Origin: Sinorhizobium americanum | GTDB lineage: Bacteria > Pseudomonadota > Alphaproteobacteria > Rhizobiales > Rhizobiaceae | Length of the DNA stretch: 64,000 nucleotides | Reading direction: 5' to 3' | NCBI RefSeq assembly: GCF_001651855.1 | Contig: NZ_LNQC01000049.1 | Coordinates: 1 to 64,000, forward strand | In this document: positions 8,514-16,755 of the stretch, one piece after another | How the letters are laid out: each line of letters starts with the position of its first letter | How positions within the stretch are numbered: the stretch's first letter is position 1 | The notes under the pieces: generated by a model | Seen by the model: the letters and a program-made list of their open reading frames with translations, nothing else | Told to the model about the DNA's origin: nothing | The model's database searches: none | Position numbers and translations under genes: made by a program

Positions 8514-9044
8514 TCAGCTCGCCTGCGGCCTTGCGGCGGCAGTGGAGCCTTCCATCCGGCCGATCTCGTGGAGGCTTGAGGTCAGGCTCATCCGCTCGAG
8601 GCTCTCGACAGGCAGAGCTGCAAAGGCTGCAATGCGAAGCTTCATGTAACGGAGCGTCGTTGCGAAGGCGACACGCTTTTCGGCGTCCGTCCCCTCGACT
8701 GCTGCCGGATCCTCGACGCCCCAATGCGCCGTCATCGGCTGGCCGGGCCATACCGGGCAGGCCTCGCCCGCCGCGTTGTCGCAGACGGTGAAGACGAAAT
8801 CGAGATCAGGAGCGCCGGGCCGCGCGAACTCGTCCCAGTTCTTGGAGCGAAGTCCGTCGATCGGATAATTGTGGCCCGCGAGCGTCTCGAGCGCAAAGGG
8901 GTTGACCTCGCCTCTTGGCTGACTGCCGGCTGAAAAGGCGTTGAACTTGCTCCCCCCGTCCTTTCTAAGGACGCTCTCGGCAATGATCGAACGGGCGGAG
9001 TTTCCCGTGCAGAGAAACATCACGTTGAACGTCGTCTTGGTCAT
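8514..9044 (-). CDS. arsC: Arsenate reductase, LMW protein-tyrosine-phosphatase type
   Basis: 176 residues starting MTKTTFNVMFLCTGNSARS, where CTGNSARS is the phosphatase P-loop used by thioredoxin/glutaredoxin-linked ArsC enzymes. DLDFVFTVCDNAAGEACPVWPG supplies the later cysteines expected for the disulfide relay. Start chosen because its ATG overlaps the arsR stop by 4 bases and the P-loop is at the usual position near residue 12. The C-terminal tail (about 150-176) is an extra helix beyond the core fold. It corresponds in family and position to the arsC of the S. meliloti ars operon. Confidence 0.93.
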   Translation of the reverse strand: MTKTTFNVMFLCTGNSARSIIAESVLRKDGGSKFNAFSAGSQPRGEVNPFALETLAGHNYPIDGLRSKNWDEFARPGAPDLDFVFTVCDNAAGEACPVWPGQPMTAHWGVEDPAAVEGTDAEKRVAFATTLRYMKLRIAAFAALPVESLERMSLTSSLHEIGRMEGSTAAARPQAS

Positions 9045-9394
9045 GGGGCTACCTTTTCGCTTGAACGGCAGGGGTTGAGCGCTTCGACCAGCGGCGCGCA
9101 AAGATCGGCGTTTCCGCCGCAACAATCCTGGACGAGGAAGAGGGTCAGATCGCGCAAACGCGAAACATCCGCGCGGTAGACGATAAGTCGGCTGCGGCGT
9201 TCGGAAGAAACCAGACCCGCCCGAGCGAGGATGTTCAGATGCGTCGACATCGTATTGTGGGGCACGGCCAAGGCGCGGGCGATGTCGCCTGCCGGCAATC
9301 CATCGGGCTCATGCCGGACAAGCAGGCGGAAGGTTTCAAGGCGTGTCGACTGGGCGAGTGCCGCAAGCGCGAGAATTGCGTTTACTTGTTCCAT
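9041..9394 (-). CDS. arsR: ArsR-family arsenite-responsive repressor
   Basis: 117 residues. A winged helix (about 8-80) contains PHNTMSTHLNILARAGLV as recognition region. The metalloid site is in the C-terminal helix: Cys91, Cys92 and Cys99 (DCCGGNADLC), the arrangement seen in Acidithiobacillus-type ArsR rather than the alpha-3 site of R773 ArsR. Expected to repress its own operon arsR-arsC-aqpS-arsC-arsH and release DNA on binding As(III). A promoter with an overlapping imperfect palindrome lies immediately upstream. Confidence 0.94.
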   Translation of the reverse strand: MEQVNAILALAALAQSTRLETFRLLVRHEPDGLPAGDIARALAVPHNTMSTHLNILARAGLVSSERRSRLIVYRADVSRLRDLTLFLVQDCCGGNADLCAPLVEALNPCRSSEKVAP

Positions 9395-9397
9395 ATG

Positions 9398-9428
9398 TCG
9401 AGAATACCCGAAATGTGGACAGCGTCAA
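9398..9428 (-). promoter_or_regulatory. ars operon promoter with putative ArsR operator
   Basis: On the minus strand, TTGACG (9423-9428) and TATTCT (9401-9406) form a sigma-70 promoter with a 16-base spacer. The imperfect palindrome TCGAGAATACCCGA (9398-9411) covers the -10, where a repressor would block polymerase. It lies just upstream of the arsR start at 9394, so the transcript leader would be very short. Confidence 0.55.
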
Positions 9429-9529
9429 CCGTCGGTGCTACACATTGAACGAAGAGGTGGAGCAACTCCGCCGAAGGCTTTTCGAGGAGACGGGAAGCAT
9501 CGCCCGCAAGAGGCACGCGGGAGGAGCCA

Positions 9530-10444
9530 ATGAAGGGAATCGAGGACATTCCCGACTGTCGGCCCGGCGGACACGCCAGGCTTGGCAGACGATGCTTCAT
9601 TGGAGGCGCGCTGTCGCTTTTATCGATGCCAGCACTCGCAGCCGCCGCCGCGAACTCCTTGGAAAAACCAGTACTGCGCTTCGGTCTGACGCCGGTCTTT
9701 CTCTCCAATGACCTCGAGGTTCTCGACGAACTGAAGAATTATCTCGCTAACGCGACGGGGCATGAGGTCCAGCTTGTCACACAGAGGACCTACCAGGAAG
9801 TGACCGCCCTGCTCGTGGCGGGGAACCTGGAGGCCGCGTGGATCTGCGGCTATCCCTACCGGAAATTCCAGGACGAACTGGTGCTCGTCGCGACGCCATC
9901 GTGGCGCGGACAGCCGCTCTATCAGTCCTATCTCATCGTGGGAGCGGACCGGGGGGCAAGCTCGCTCGACGATTGCAGGGGCGACATCCACGCCTTCTCG
10001 GATCCCGATTCCAATTCTGGCTACCTGGTCACGAAAGCCTACCTCGCACAGCGTCACCTGAGCGAGGATACGTTCTTCCGGAAGACGTTCTTCACCTACG
10101 GGCACCGCAACGTGATCCGCGCCGTCGCCGCGGGCCTTGCGAATTCCGGCAGCGTCGACGGCTACGTGTGGGAGGTGATGAAGAGCATCGAGCCGGACCT
10201 CGTCTCCCGGACAAAGGTACTGGTCAAATCGGATTGGTACGGTTTTCCGCCGATCGCCGCGCCCGCAAGGCTCAAGGGCACGGCCGCCTTCGAAAGACTT
10301 CGATCGGCCTTCCTCGGGATGGTGTCCGATCCGGTCGGACGGTCGCTCCTTGGTCGCCTGCAGCTTGACGGATTCGTCGATGCGCCGCCTTCGACCTTCG
10401 ATGGCATCGCCGCCAACATCGAACTCGTCAGGAGGCTGGGGTGA
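9530..10444 (+). CDS. aioX: AioX, periplasmic arsenite-binding sensor protein
   Basis: 304 residues of the PhnD/phosphonate-binding type of solute-binding protein. The N-terminus has twin arginines before a hydrophobic stretch (GRRCFIGGALSLLSM), suggesting Tat export. Core motifs are FGLTPVFLSNDLEVLDEL and DPDSNSGYLVTKAYL. A cysteine at position 106 in WICGYPYRKF sits in the cleft region; a cysteine in AioX has been implicated in As(III) binding in related agrobacteria. AioX presents arsenite to AioS. ATG preceded by GGGAGGAG. The stop overlaps aioS by 4 bases. Confidence 0.93.
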   Translation: MKGIEDIPDCRPGGHARLGRRCFIGGALSLLSMPALAAAAANSLEKPVLRFGLTPVFLSNDLEVLDELKNYLANATGHEVQLVTQRTYQEVTALLVAGNLEAAWICGYPYRKFQDELVLVATPSWRGQPLYQSYLIVGADRGASSLDDCRGDIHAFSDPDSNSGYLVTKAYLAQRHLSEDTFFRKTFFTYGHRNVIRAVAAGLANSGSVDGYVWEVMKSIEPDLVSRTKVLVKSDWYGFPPIAAPARLKGTAAFERLRSAFLGMVSDPVGRSLLGRLQLDGFVDAPPSTFDGIAANIELVRRLG

Positions 10445-11907
10445 AGCTCGTCGACGAATTCCGGCGGATACCCCTCACGATCCGCGTGCCCGCGATGGTC
10501 GCAGCGCTGATGATCGTCGTCAGCGCCATAATCTCGGAACGCGTGCTAAGCAGGCTCTACGAAACCCAGCAGCAGCACATGGCGGCCGTCGTGGGCACCT
10601 ACCTCGACGGGCTTTCGAATGCGCTCATTCCTCCGGTGCTACGCGGCGACATCTGGGAGACCTACGATATCCTTGACCGGACACCGTCTACCTACGGCGT
10701 GCTCGTCCCTCTCGAGACGATCGTCACCGGGCGCGACGGCCGGGTCCTCGCATCGAGCCACCCGAAGTCGGTAGCCCCGCTCGCGGAATTGCCCGCCGAA
10801 TACGCTGACCGCGCTCCGCCGAGCGACGGCATGCAGATCGACTGGGAGAAGCGGACAGGTTTCGGCAGGCGTGACCTCCTCTACCAAGGCAGGCCGGTCG
10901 GCGCGATCCACGCCTCCTTCGACATATCCCACCTGATTGCCGAACGGCGCGAGGTCCTGAACACCCTGCTCGCCACGAACGCCGCGCTCGCCATCGCATT
11001 CGCGACTGTCGGCTACCTGCTGGCGCGTCGAATGGTCCGGCCCGTGAAGACCTTGGCCGACCACATGAGATCGGGGGCGAGCGCCACTCCCCGGCCGATC
11101 GCGCTCGAGGAATTCCCGCGGCGGGAAGGCGAGTTCGCCGAGCTGTTTCACGGGTTTAACGCGCTGGTCGAGGCCGAGCGGGAACGCAGCGCCCTCACGC
11201 TGAAACTCGCGGAGGAGGAGAAGCTCGCCAGCCTCGGGCGTCTCGCTTCCAGCATGGCGCACGAGATAAACAATCCCCTCGGCGGCCTGTTCAACTGCAT
11301 CGACACCCTCAAGCGTCACGGAGCCGACGAGTCAGTCAGGGAGACCAGCCTGTCGCTTCTCGAGCGCGGCCTGACCGGTATCCGGGACGTGGTGCGCGCG
11401 GCTCTTGCGACATATCGCGCGGACCGGTCCGGGCGGCCGCTGACCGTCCAGGACCTCGACGACGTGAGGCTGCTCATCGGGCCGGAGATCGCGCGAAGAC
11501 AGCAGACGCTGAACTGGGAGCGATGTCCAGACACGCCGTCGCTCGCGGTGCTTTCCGGCGTCGCGGTCCGACAGGCACTTCTCAACCTAGTGCTGAATGC
11601 CAGTACGGCGGCCGGCGACGGCGGCAAGATCTCTGTTCAGTCCCGCTTCGATGCCGAAGCATGCACATTGGTGCTCGCAGTCGGCGACAGCGGCCCTGGC
11701 TTGAGCAGTGATGCTCTCGAAGTGCTCGTGGCACCGGACCCTGCACCCGCAAGCCGCCGCGCCAATGGGCTGGGGCTATGGATGGTCAGGAAGATGGTCG
11801 ACGAGACCGGTGGTCGGATAAGAGTTGGAGAGAGCGACAGCGCCGGCGCACTCGTCGAACTCCATCTGCCGCTGCGAGACCCCTTGGAGGTGAACCATGC
11901 AGCATAA
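10441..11907 (+). CDS. aioS: AioS, membrane sensor histidine kinase for arsenite
   Basis: 488 residues. Two membrane segments (about 15-35 and 177-197) enclose a periplasmic domain of about 140 residues suited to meet AioX. A HAMP region follows (about 196-245), then the H-box SMAHEINNPLGG with His274 and an ATPase domain with N-box NLVLNASTAA, DSGPGLS and GLGLWMV. AioS phosphorylates AioR when arsenite-bound AioX is present. GTG start overlapping aioX, and 11 bases of overlap with aioR, show a tightly coupled operon. Confidence 0.94.
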   Translation: MKLVDEFRRIPLTIRVPAMVAALMIVVSAIISERVLSRLYETQQQHMAAVVGTYLDGLSNALIPPVLRGDIWETYDILDRTPSTYGVLVPLETIVTGRDGRVLASSHPKSVAPLAELPAEYADRAPPSDGMQIDWEKRTGFGRRDLLYQGRPVGAIHASFDISHLIAERREVLNTLLATNAALAIAFATVGYLLARRMVRPVKTLADHMRSGASATPRPIALEEFPRREGEFAELFHGFNALVEAERERSALTLKLAEEEKLASLGRLASSMAHEINNPLGGLFNCIDTLKRHGADESVRETSLSLLERGLTGIRDVVRAALATYRADRSGRPLTVQDLDDVRLLIGPEIARRQQTLNWERCPDTPSLAVLSGVAVRQALLNLVLNASTAAGDGGKISVQSRFDAEACTLVLAVGDSGPGLSSDALEVLVAPDPAPASRRANGLGLWMVRKMVDETGGRIRVGESDSAGALVELHLPLRDPLEVNHAA

Positions 11908-13225
11908 CGCAGGACGCATCGGGCTTCTGGAAGACGATCCCATCATGGGCGAATCGCTTGTGCAGCGCCTTTCGCTCGAGGGACACAAGGTGCAGTGGTG
12001 GACACGCGGCGAGCAGGCGCTTCGAGAGCTGTCCGCCCACGTCGGCGATTTCGATCTGGTGATATGCGACATCCGCCTCCCGGACATGAACGGGGAAGAC
12101 GTCTTCCGGCAGAGTTGCTGCGAAAGTTCGACACCGTTCCTGTTCATGTCGGGCTACGGCGACATCGACCAGGCCGTGCGGCTGATGCGCAGCGGCGCCG
12201 TGGACTTCATCACCAAGCCTTTCGAAATGGCCACGCTGCTCGACAGGATAGCATCAAGCCTTCGGTCGAGCCCCAGGGACTCGCTTGAGGGCGAGCTTGG
12301 GATCTCAGCTTCCATGCGGCACGTGGAGATGGTCCTCCGGAGATATGCCGCGCACACGCTGCCAGTCCTCATTCAAGGCGAAACCGGGACGGGAAAGGAA
12401 ATCTGCGCGCGCTTTCTCCATCAGGTATCCGGCCGGGCCAGTTCTCCATTCATGGCGGTCAACTGCGCTGCGATTCCGGGCGAGTTGCTGGAAAGCGAGC
12501 TGTTCGGCCACGAAAGGGGAGCGTTCACCGGGGCGAACCAGCTTCATCGCGGTTATGCCGAACGAGCAGGCGACGGCATCCTCTTCCTCGACGAAATCGG
12601 TGACATGCCGATTCCGTTGCAGACGAAGCTGTTGCGGCTCATCGAGGACGGACATTTCCACCGCCTGGGGAGCGAAAAGCCGATCCCGTTCAAGGCACGC
12701 ATCGTCTGCGCCACCCACCAGAACGTCGAAAGCGAGCCTGGCCGCTTCCGCCAGGACCTGTACTTCCGCTTGTCTGCCCTGCCGGTTGCGATCCTACCCC
12801 TCCGGGAGCGACCCGAGGACATTCTGTGGCTGGCGCAGCGGTTCCTGGACGAGATCACCGAGGCGCGCGACACACCGGTGCGCGGTATCAGTGCGCTCGC
12901 CGAAGATGTGATGCTCGAGCATCAATGGCCGGGCAACGCGCGCGAGCTCCGCAACCGTCTGGAACGCGCGGCGGCGCTGTCCGAGAACACGTTGCTGATG
13001 CCGATAGACCTCTTTCCAGACAAACGAGCCGGACACGTCGCCGGCTCCGTCGCTACCCTGTCGGAGGCGCGCGACGCCGCCGAGCGCAGGCAGATCCTCA
13101 GGGTTCTCAGCATGACCAACGGGCAGATATCCGAGGCCGCGCGTTACCTCGGCGTGTCGAGAACGACGCTGTGGGAGAAGATGACTCGGTTCGGGATCGA
13201 AGGTGGAGCACGTTCGGAAAACTGA
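11897..13225 (+). CDS. aioR: AioR, sigma-54-dependent response regulator of arsenite oxidation
   Basis: 442 residues in NtrC order. The receiver has acidic D13/D14, phosphoacceptor Asp58 (VICDIRLPD) and Lys107. The AAA+ domain has Walker A GETGTGKE (about 161-168), the sigma-54 contact loop GAFTGA (208-213) and FLDEIGDMP. A Fis-type helix-turn-helix ends the protein (ISEAARYLGVSRTTLWEKM). It should activate the -24/-12 promoter found in front of aioB. Candidate binding palindromes lie at and just after its stop codon. Confidence 0.95.
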   Translation: MQHNAGRIGLLEDDPIMGESLVQRLSLEGHKVQWWTRGEQALRELSAHVGDFDLVICDIRLPDMNGEDVFRQSCCESSTPFLFMSGYGDIDQAVRLMRSGAVDFITKPFEMATLLDRIASSLRSSPRDSLEGELGISASMRHVEMVLRRYAAHTLPVLIQGETGTGKEICARFLHQVSGRASSPFMAVNCAAIPGELLESELFGHERGAFTGANQLHRGYAERAGDGILFLDEIGDMPIPLQTKLLRLIEDGHFHRLGSEKPIPFKARIVCATHQNVESEPGRFRQDLYFRLSALPVAILPLRERPEDILWLAQRFLDEITEARDTPVRGISALAEDVMLEHQWPGNARELRNRLERAAALSENTLLMPIDLFPDKRAGHVAGSVATLSEARDAAERRQILRVLSMTNGQISEAARYLGVSRTTLWEKMTRFGIEGGARSEN

Positions 13226-13262
13226 ACATCCGGCACGTCGGCTGTTCGCATTTTCCGACAGC
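13212..13262 (+). promoter_or_regulatory. Two inverted repeats upstream of aioB, putative AioR enhancer sites
   Basis: Site 1: GTTCG-N6-TGAAC at 13212-13227, overlapping the aioR stop. Site 2: GCTGTTCG-N7-CGACAGC at 13241-13262. They lie about 60-110 bases upstream of the -24 element, the usual enhancer range for sigma-54 activators. That AioR binds them is inference. Confidence 0.45.
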
Positions 13263-13322
13263 TTTTAACGCCTTTATCTCGCAAAGGACCGTTCTCCCCC
13301 GGAAATCCGGCATTCTCCTAAA

Positions 13323-13338
13323 TGGCATGACGTTTGCT
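13323..13338 (+). promoter_or_regulatory. Sigma-54 (-24/-12) promoter of aioBA
   Basis: TGGCATGACGTTTGCT matches TGGCACG-N4-TTGCW, with GG at 13324-13325 and GC at 13336-13337 exactly 12 bases apart. Predicted start of transcription is near 13348. aioB begins at 13377 after a strong AGGGAGG site. Confidence 0.85.
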
Positions 13339-13376
13339 GACCTGTGGACGAGGACATCCAACGTAGGGAGGCTTGA

Positions 13377-13901
13377 ATGTCACGCTGTCGAAACATGGTC
13401 GATCTGGGCCGCCGCCAGTTCCTGCGCGGCAGTGCGTTGATGGCCGCCAGTGCCACGGTTGCCGCGGCCGGAGCCGCGCCTCAGGCGAAGGCCGCGACGC
13501 CCGCGGCCAGGGTCGAGTACCCTTCAAACCGTCTCGCCAATGTCTCCGAACTCAAGTTGAACGAGCCCTTGGAGGTCACCTATCCGGACCCGGACGCGCC
13601 GGGAGTCCTTCTCAAGCTCGGCATACGCGTCGAAGGCGGGGCCGGGCCCGACGGCGACATCGTCGGTTTCTCGACGATCTGTCCGCACAAGGGCTACCCC
13701 CTCAGCTATTCGGCCGACAGCAAGACCTTCAACTGTCCCGGACACTATTCCGTGTTCGATCCTGAGAAAGGAGGCCAGCAGGTCTGGGGCCAGGCCACGC
13801 AGAACCTGCCGCAGTACGCGCTTCGCATCGCGGAGAACGGCGACATCTTCGCCGAGGGCGTGGATGAACTGATCTACGGCCGCCTGTCGAACGTGCTTTG
13901 A
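13377..13901 (+). CDS. aioB: Arsenite oxidase small subunit, Rieske 2Fe-2S protein
   Basis: 174 residues. A Tat signal (LGRRQFLRG followed by a hydrophobic, Ala-rich stretch, cleavage near residue 40) exports the folded AioBA complex. Rieske ligands are CPH near residue 102 and CPGH about 20 residues later. These are the only cysteines in the mature part, so the disulfide normally bracing a Rieske cluster is absent. It passes electrons from AioA to a cytochrome. ATG has AGGGAGG 6 bases upstream and follows the sigma-54 promoter; 12 bases separate it from aioA. Confidence 0.95.
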   Translation: MSRCRNMVDLGRRQFLRGSALMAASATVAAAGAAPQAKAATPAARVEYPSNRLANVSELKLNEPLEVTYPDPDAPGVLLKLGIRVEGGAGPDGDIVGFSTICPHKGYPLSYSADSKTFNCPGHYSVFDPEKGGQQVWGQATQNLPQYALRIAENGDIFAEGVDELIYGRLSNVL

Positions 13902-13913
13902 GGGAGAAAGACG

Positions 13914-16538
13914 ATGGCCTACAAACGCAACATCGACCGTCTGCCGATCATCCCCGCGGACGCAAAGCAGCACAACGTCACATGCCATTTCTGCATCGTC
14001 GGCTGCGGCTATCACGCCTATACCTGGCCCGTGAACAAGCAGGGCGGCACGGAGCCGGATAAGAACATCTTCGGCGTCGACCTCTCGAAGCAGCAGCAAG
14101 CAGAAACCGTCGCCTGGTACTCGCCCTCGATGTACAACATCGTCAAGCAGGACGGCCAGGACGTACATATCGTCATCAAGCCGGATCGCGAATGCAGCGT
14201 GAACTCCGGATTGGGCTCGGTCCGCGGCGCTCGCATGGCGGAAATGAGCTACTCGGAGGCGCGCAACACCCAGCAGCAGCGACTGACCGACCCGCTGGTC
14301 TGGCGCTACGGCCAGATGCAGCCGACGAGCTGGGAAGACGCGCTCGATCTCGTCGCACGCGTGACCGCAGCCGTCATCAAGGAGAAGGGAGAGGATGCGC
14401 TCTACGTCTCGGCCTACGACCACGGCGGCGCTGGCGGCGGATACGAGAACACCTGGGGCACGGGCAAACTCTACTTCGAGGCGATGAAGGTCAAGAACAT
14501 CCGCATCCACAATCGCCCCGCCTACAACTCCGAGGTCCACGCCACCCGCGACATGGGGGTTGGCGAGCTCAACAACTGCTACGAGGATGCCGAGCTTGCC
14601 GACACGATCTTCTGCGTCGGGGCCAATCCGCTCGAGACCCAGACCAACTACTTCCTGAACCACTGGGTTCCGAACATGCGCGGCACGACAGCCGACAAGA
14701 AGAACGAGCAATTGCCGGGCGAAGAACATCCTCCCGTCAGGATCGTCTTCGTCGACCCGCGGCGAACCGTCAGTGTCAACGCATGCGAGGCCGAGGCTGG
14801 CGCGGACAACGTGTTGCACCTCGCGATCAACTCGGGCACCGACCTCGCCCTCTTCAACGCGATCTTCACGCACATCGTCGAGAAGGGCTGGACCGACAAG
14901 GAGTTTATCAAGGCAAGCACTGCAGGATTCGACGAGGCCGTCAAAGGCAACAAAACGACCCTCGAGGAAGCTTCCGAGATCTGCGGAGTGCCGGCTGCAG
15001 ACATCGAAAAGGCGGCGCAGTGGATCGCCGAGCCGAAGGCCGACGGCAAGCGCCGCCGGACGATGCTGCCCTACGAGAAAGGACTGATCTGGGGCAACGA
15101 CAACTACCGCACCAACGCAGCGCTGGTGAACATAGCGCTCGCCACCGGAAACATCGGACGGCCTGGCGGCGGCTGCGTGCGCCTCGGCGGCCATCAGGAA
15201 GGCTACTCCCGCCCGTCCGACGCCCACGTCGGCAAGCCAGCAGCCTATGTCGACCAGTTGCTGATCGGCGGACAGGGCGGCGTGCACCACATCTGGGGGT
15301 GCGACCACTACAAGACGACCCTGAACGCCCACGAGTTCAAGAAGGTCTACAAGAAGCGGACCGACATCGTGAAGGACGCGATGAGCGCCGCGCCCTACGG
15401 CGACCGGGACGCGATGGTGAAGGCGATCGTCGAGGCGATCAACCAGGGCGGATTGTTTGCCGTGAACGTGGACATCATTCCCACCAAGATTGGCCAGGCC
15501 TGTCACGTCGTGCTTCCCGCCGCGACCTCCGGCGAGATGAACCTGACGTCGATGAATGGGGAACGTCGGATGCGCCTCACCGAGCGCTACATGGACCCGC
15601 CCGGCCAGGCGATGCCGGACTGCCTGATCGCGGCAAGGCTCGCCAACAACATGGAGCGCGTGCTGCGCGACATGGGCGATGCGGCCTATGCCGACAAGTT
15701 CAAGGGCTTCGACTGGAAGTCCGAGGAAGACGCCTTCATGGACGGGTATCACCAGCACGAGAAGGGCGGAGAGTACGTCACATACGCTCGGCTTCGCGCG
15801 ATGGGCAACAACGGCTTCCAGGAACCTGCCGTTGGCATCGAGGGCGGTCCCGTCGCCGAGGGCAGTTCGCGCGGCGAGACCACGACCGGCGCGCAGCCGG
15901 GAATGATCGTCCAGGGCCCGGCCGTCGAAGGCGCGCGCGGCAAGGAACCGGTTCAGCAGGCTGACCCGAACGCCGCGGCCGCTCCAGTGCCTGACGCCGG
16001 CACGCAACGCATTATCGGCACCCGGCGGCTCTACGCCGACGGAAAGTTCAACACCCCTGATGGAATGGCCAAGTTCATGGTGTCTGAATGGCGCGGCCTG
16101 CAGGCTCCGGGCAAGCAGGAGCAAAAGGACAAGTACAAGTACCTGATCAACAACGGCCGGACCAACCATGTCTGGCAGTCGGCCTACCTCGACCAAGAGA
16201 ACGACTTCGTGATGGACCGCTGGCCCTATCCGTTCATCCAGATGAACCCTCAGGACATGACCGAAGCGGGCCTGAAAGAAGGTGATCTCGTCGAGGTCTT
16301 CAACGACAGCGGCGCGACCCAGGCGATGGTCTATCCTACGCCGACGGCGAGACGCGGCGAGACCTTCATGATGTTCGGCTACCCGACAGGCGTGCAGGGC
16401 AATGTCGTGAATGCGGGCACGAACGAGCTGATCCTGCCTAACTACAAGCAGACTTGGGCCGACATTCGCAAGATCGCGGACGCACCGCGAAACGTCGCCC
16501 ATCTCACCTTCAAGTCGCAGGAATACAAACCATCTTGA
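13914..16538 (+). CDS. aioA: Arsenite oxidase large subunit, molybdopterin enzyme
   Basis: 874 residues of the DMSO reductase superfamily. The N-terminal CHFCIVGC (C-x2-C-x3-C, with no fourth cysteine) is the 3Fe-4S site that defines AioA. Downstream blocks (NNCYEDAELADTIFCVGANP, DNYRTNAALVNIALATGNIG) bind the bis-MGD cofactor. It oxidises arsenite to arsenate in the periplasm together with AioB and has no signal of its own. It is slightly longer than well-studied AioA proteins because of a low-complexity Ala/Pro stretch around residues 680-700 (NAAAAPVPDAG). No cytochrome c or moeA gene follows directly. Confidence 0.96.
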   Translation: MAYKRNIDRLPIIPADAKQHNVTCHFCIVGCGYHAYTWPVNKQGGTEPDKNIFGVDLSKQQQAETVAWYSPSMYNIVKQDGQDVHIVIKPDRECSVNSGLGSVRGARMAEMSYSEARNTQQQRLTDPLVWRYGQMQPTSWEDALDLVARVTAAVIKEKGEDALYVSAYDHGGAGGGYENTWGTGKLYFEAMKVKNIRIHNRPAYNSEVHATRDMGVGELNNCYEDAELADTIFCVGANPLETQTNYFLNHWVPNMRGTTADKKNEQLPGEEHPPVRIVFVDPRRTVSVNACEAEAGADNVLHLAINSGTDLALFNAIFTHIVEKGWTDKEFIKASTAGFDEAVKGNKTTLEEASEICGVPAADIEKAAQWIAEPKADGKRRRTMLPYEKGLIWGNDNYRTNAALVNIALATGNIGRPGGGCVRLGGHQEGYSRPSDAHVGKPAAYVDQLLIGGQGGVHHIWGCDHYKTTLNAHEFKKVYKKRTDIVKDAMSAAPYGDRDAMVKAIVEAINQGGLFAVNVDIIPTKIGQACHVVLPAATSGEMNLTSMNGERRMRLTERYMDPPGQAMPDCLIAARLANNMERVLRDMGDAAYADKFKGFDWKSEEDAFMDGYHQHEKGGEYVTYARLRAMGNNGFQEPAVGIEGGPVAEGSSRGETTTGAQPGMIVQGPAVEGARGKEPVQQADPNAAAAPVPDAGTQRIIGTRRLYADGKFNTPDGMAKFMVSEWRGLQAPGKQEQKDKYKYLINNGRTNHVWQSAYLDQENDFVMDRWPYPFIQMNPQDMTEAGLKEGDLVEVFNDSGATQAMVYPTPTARRGETFMMFGYPTGVQGNVVNAGTNELILPNYKQTWADIRKIADAPRNVAHLTFKSQEYKPS

Positions 16539-16546
16539 ATCACCGC

Positions 16547-16569
16547 GGGAGGGCGGCCGTCGCCCTCCC
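16547..16569 (+). terminator. Hairpin terminator after aioA
   Basis: GGGAGGGCG (16547-16555) pairs perfectly with CGCCCTCCC (16561-16569) around a 5-base loop, 8 bases after the aioA stop. The following sequence is only moderately T-rich (ATTTCC). Confidence 0.65.
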
Positions 16570-16690
16570 ATTTCCACTTGAATGCTTTTTCCCGCACTTC
16601 CGGGGCTGACTGAGGGATGCCGACTCTGTTGCATGCGACTTCAGGAAAAGCGCTGACGGCTCGTTCTCGACGCCCCGCGAGATGCTCCTA

Positions 16691-16755
16691 TTTCCATGGG
16701 AATCGAAATACTGATTGACATGGGAACATCGGCTTCGTTATGAATATTTCCATGA
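16691..16755 (+). promoter_or_regulatory. Promoter and repeated operator-like sites of the second arsR
   Basis: TTGACA (16715-16720) and TATGAA (16739-16744) form a promoter with an 18-base spacer. The near-palindrome TTTCCATGGGAA (16691-16702) recurs as half sites CATGGGAA (16719-16726) and TTTCCATG (16747-16754), flanking and overlapping the promoter as expected for an ArsR operator. The -10 overlaps the ATG at 16740, so translation may begin at the ATG at 16752. Confidence 0.5.

Noticed and set aside
13524-16634. Very long minus-strand open frame (about 1036 codons) opposite aioA
   Set aside because: It mirrors the codon pattern of aioB/aioA in GC-rich DNA; the translation has no domain, and both genes on the plus strand are unmistakable.
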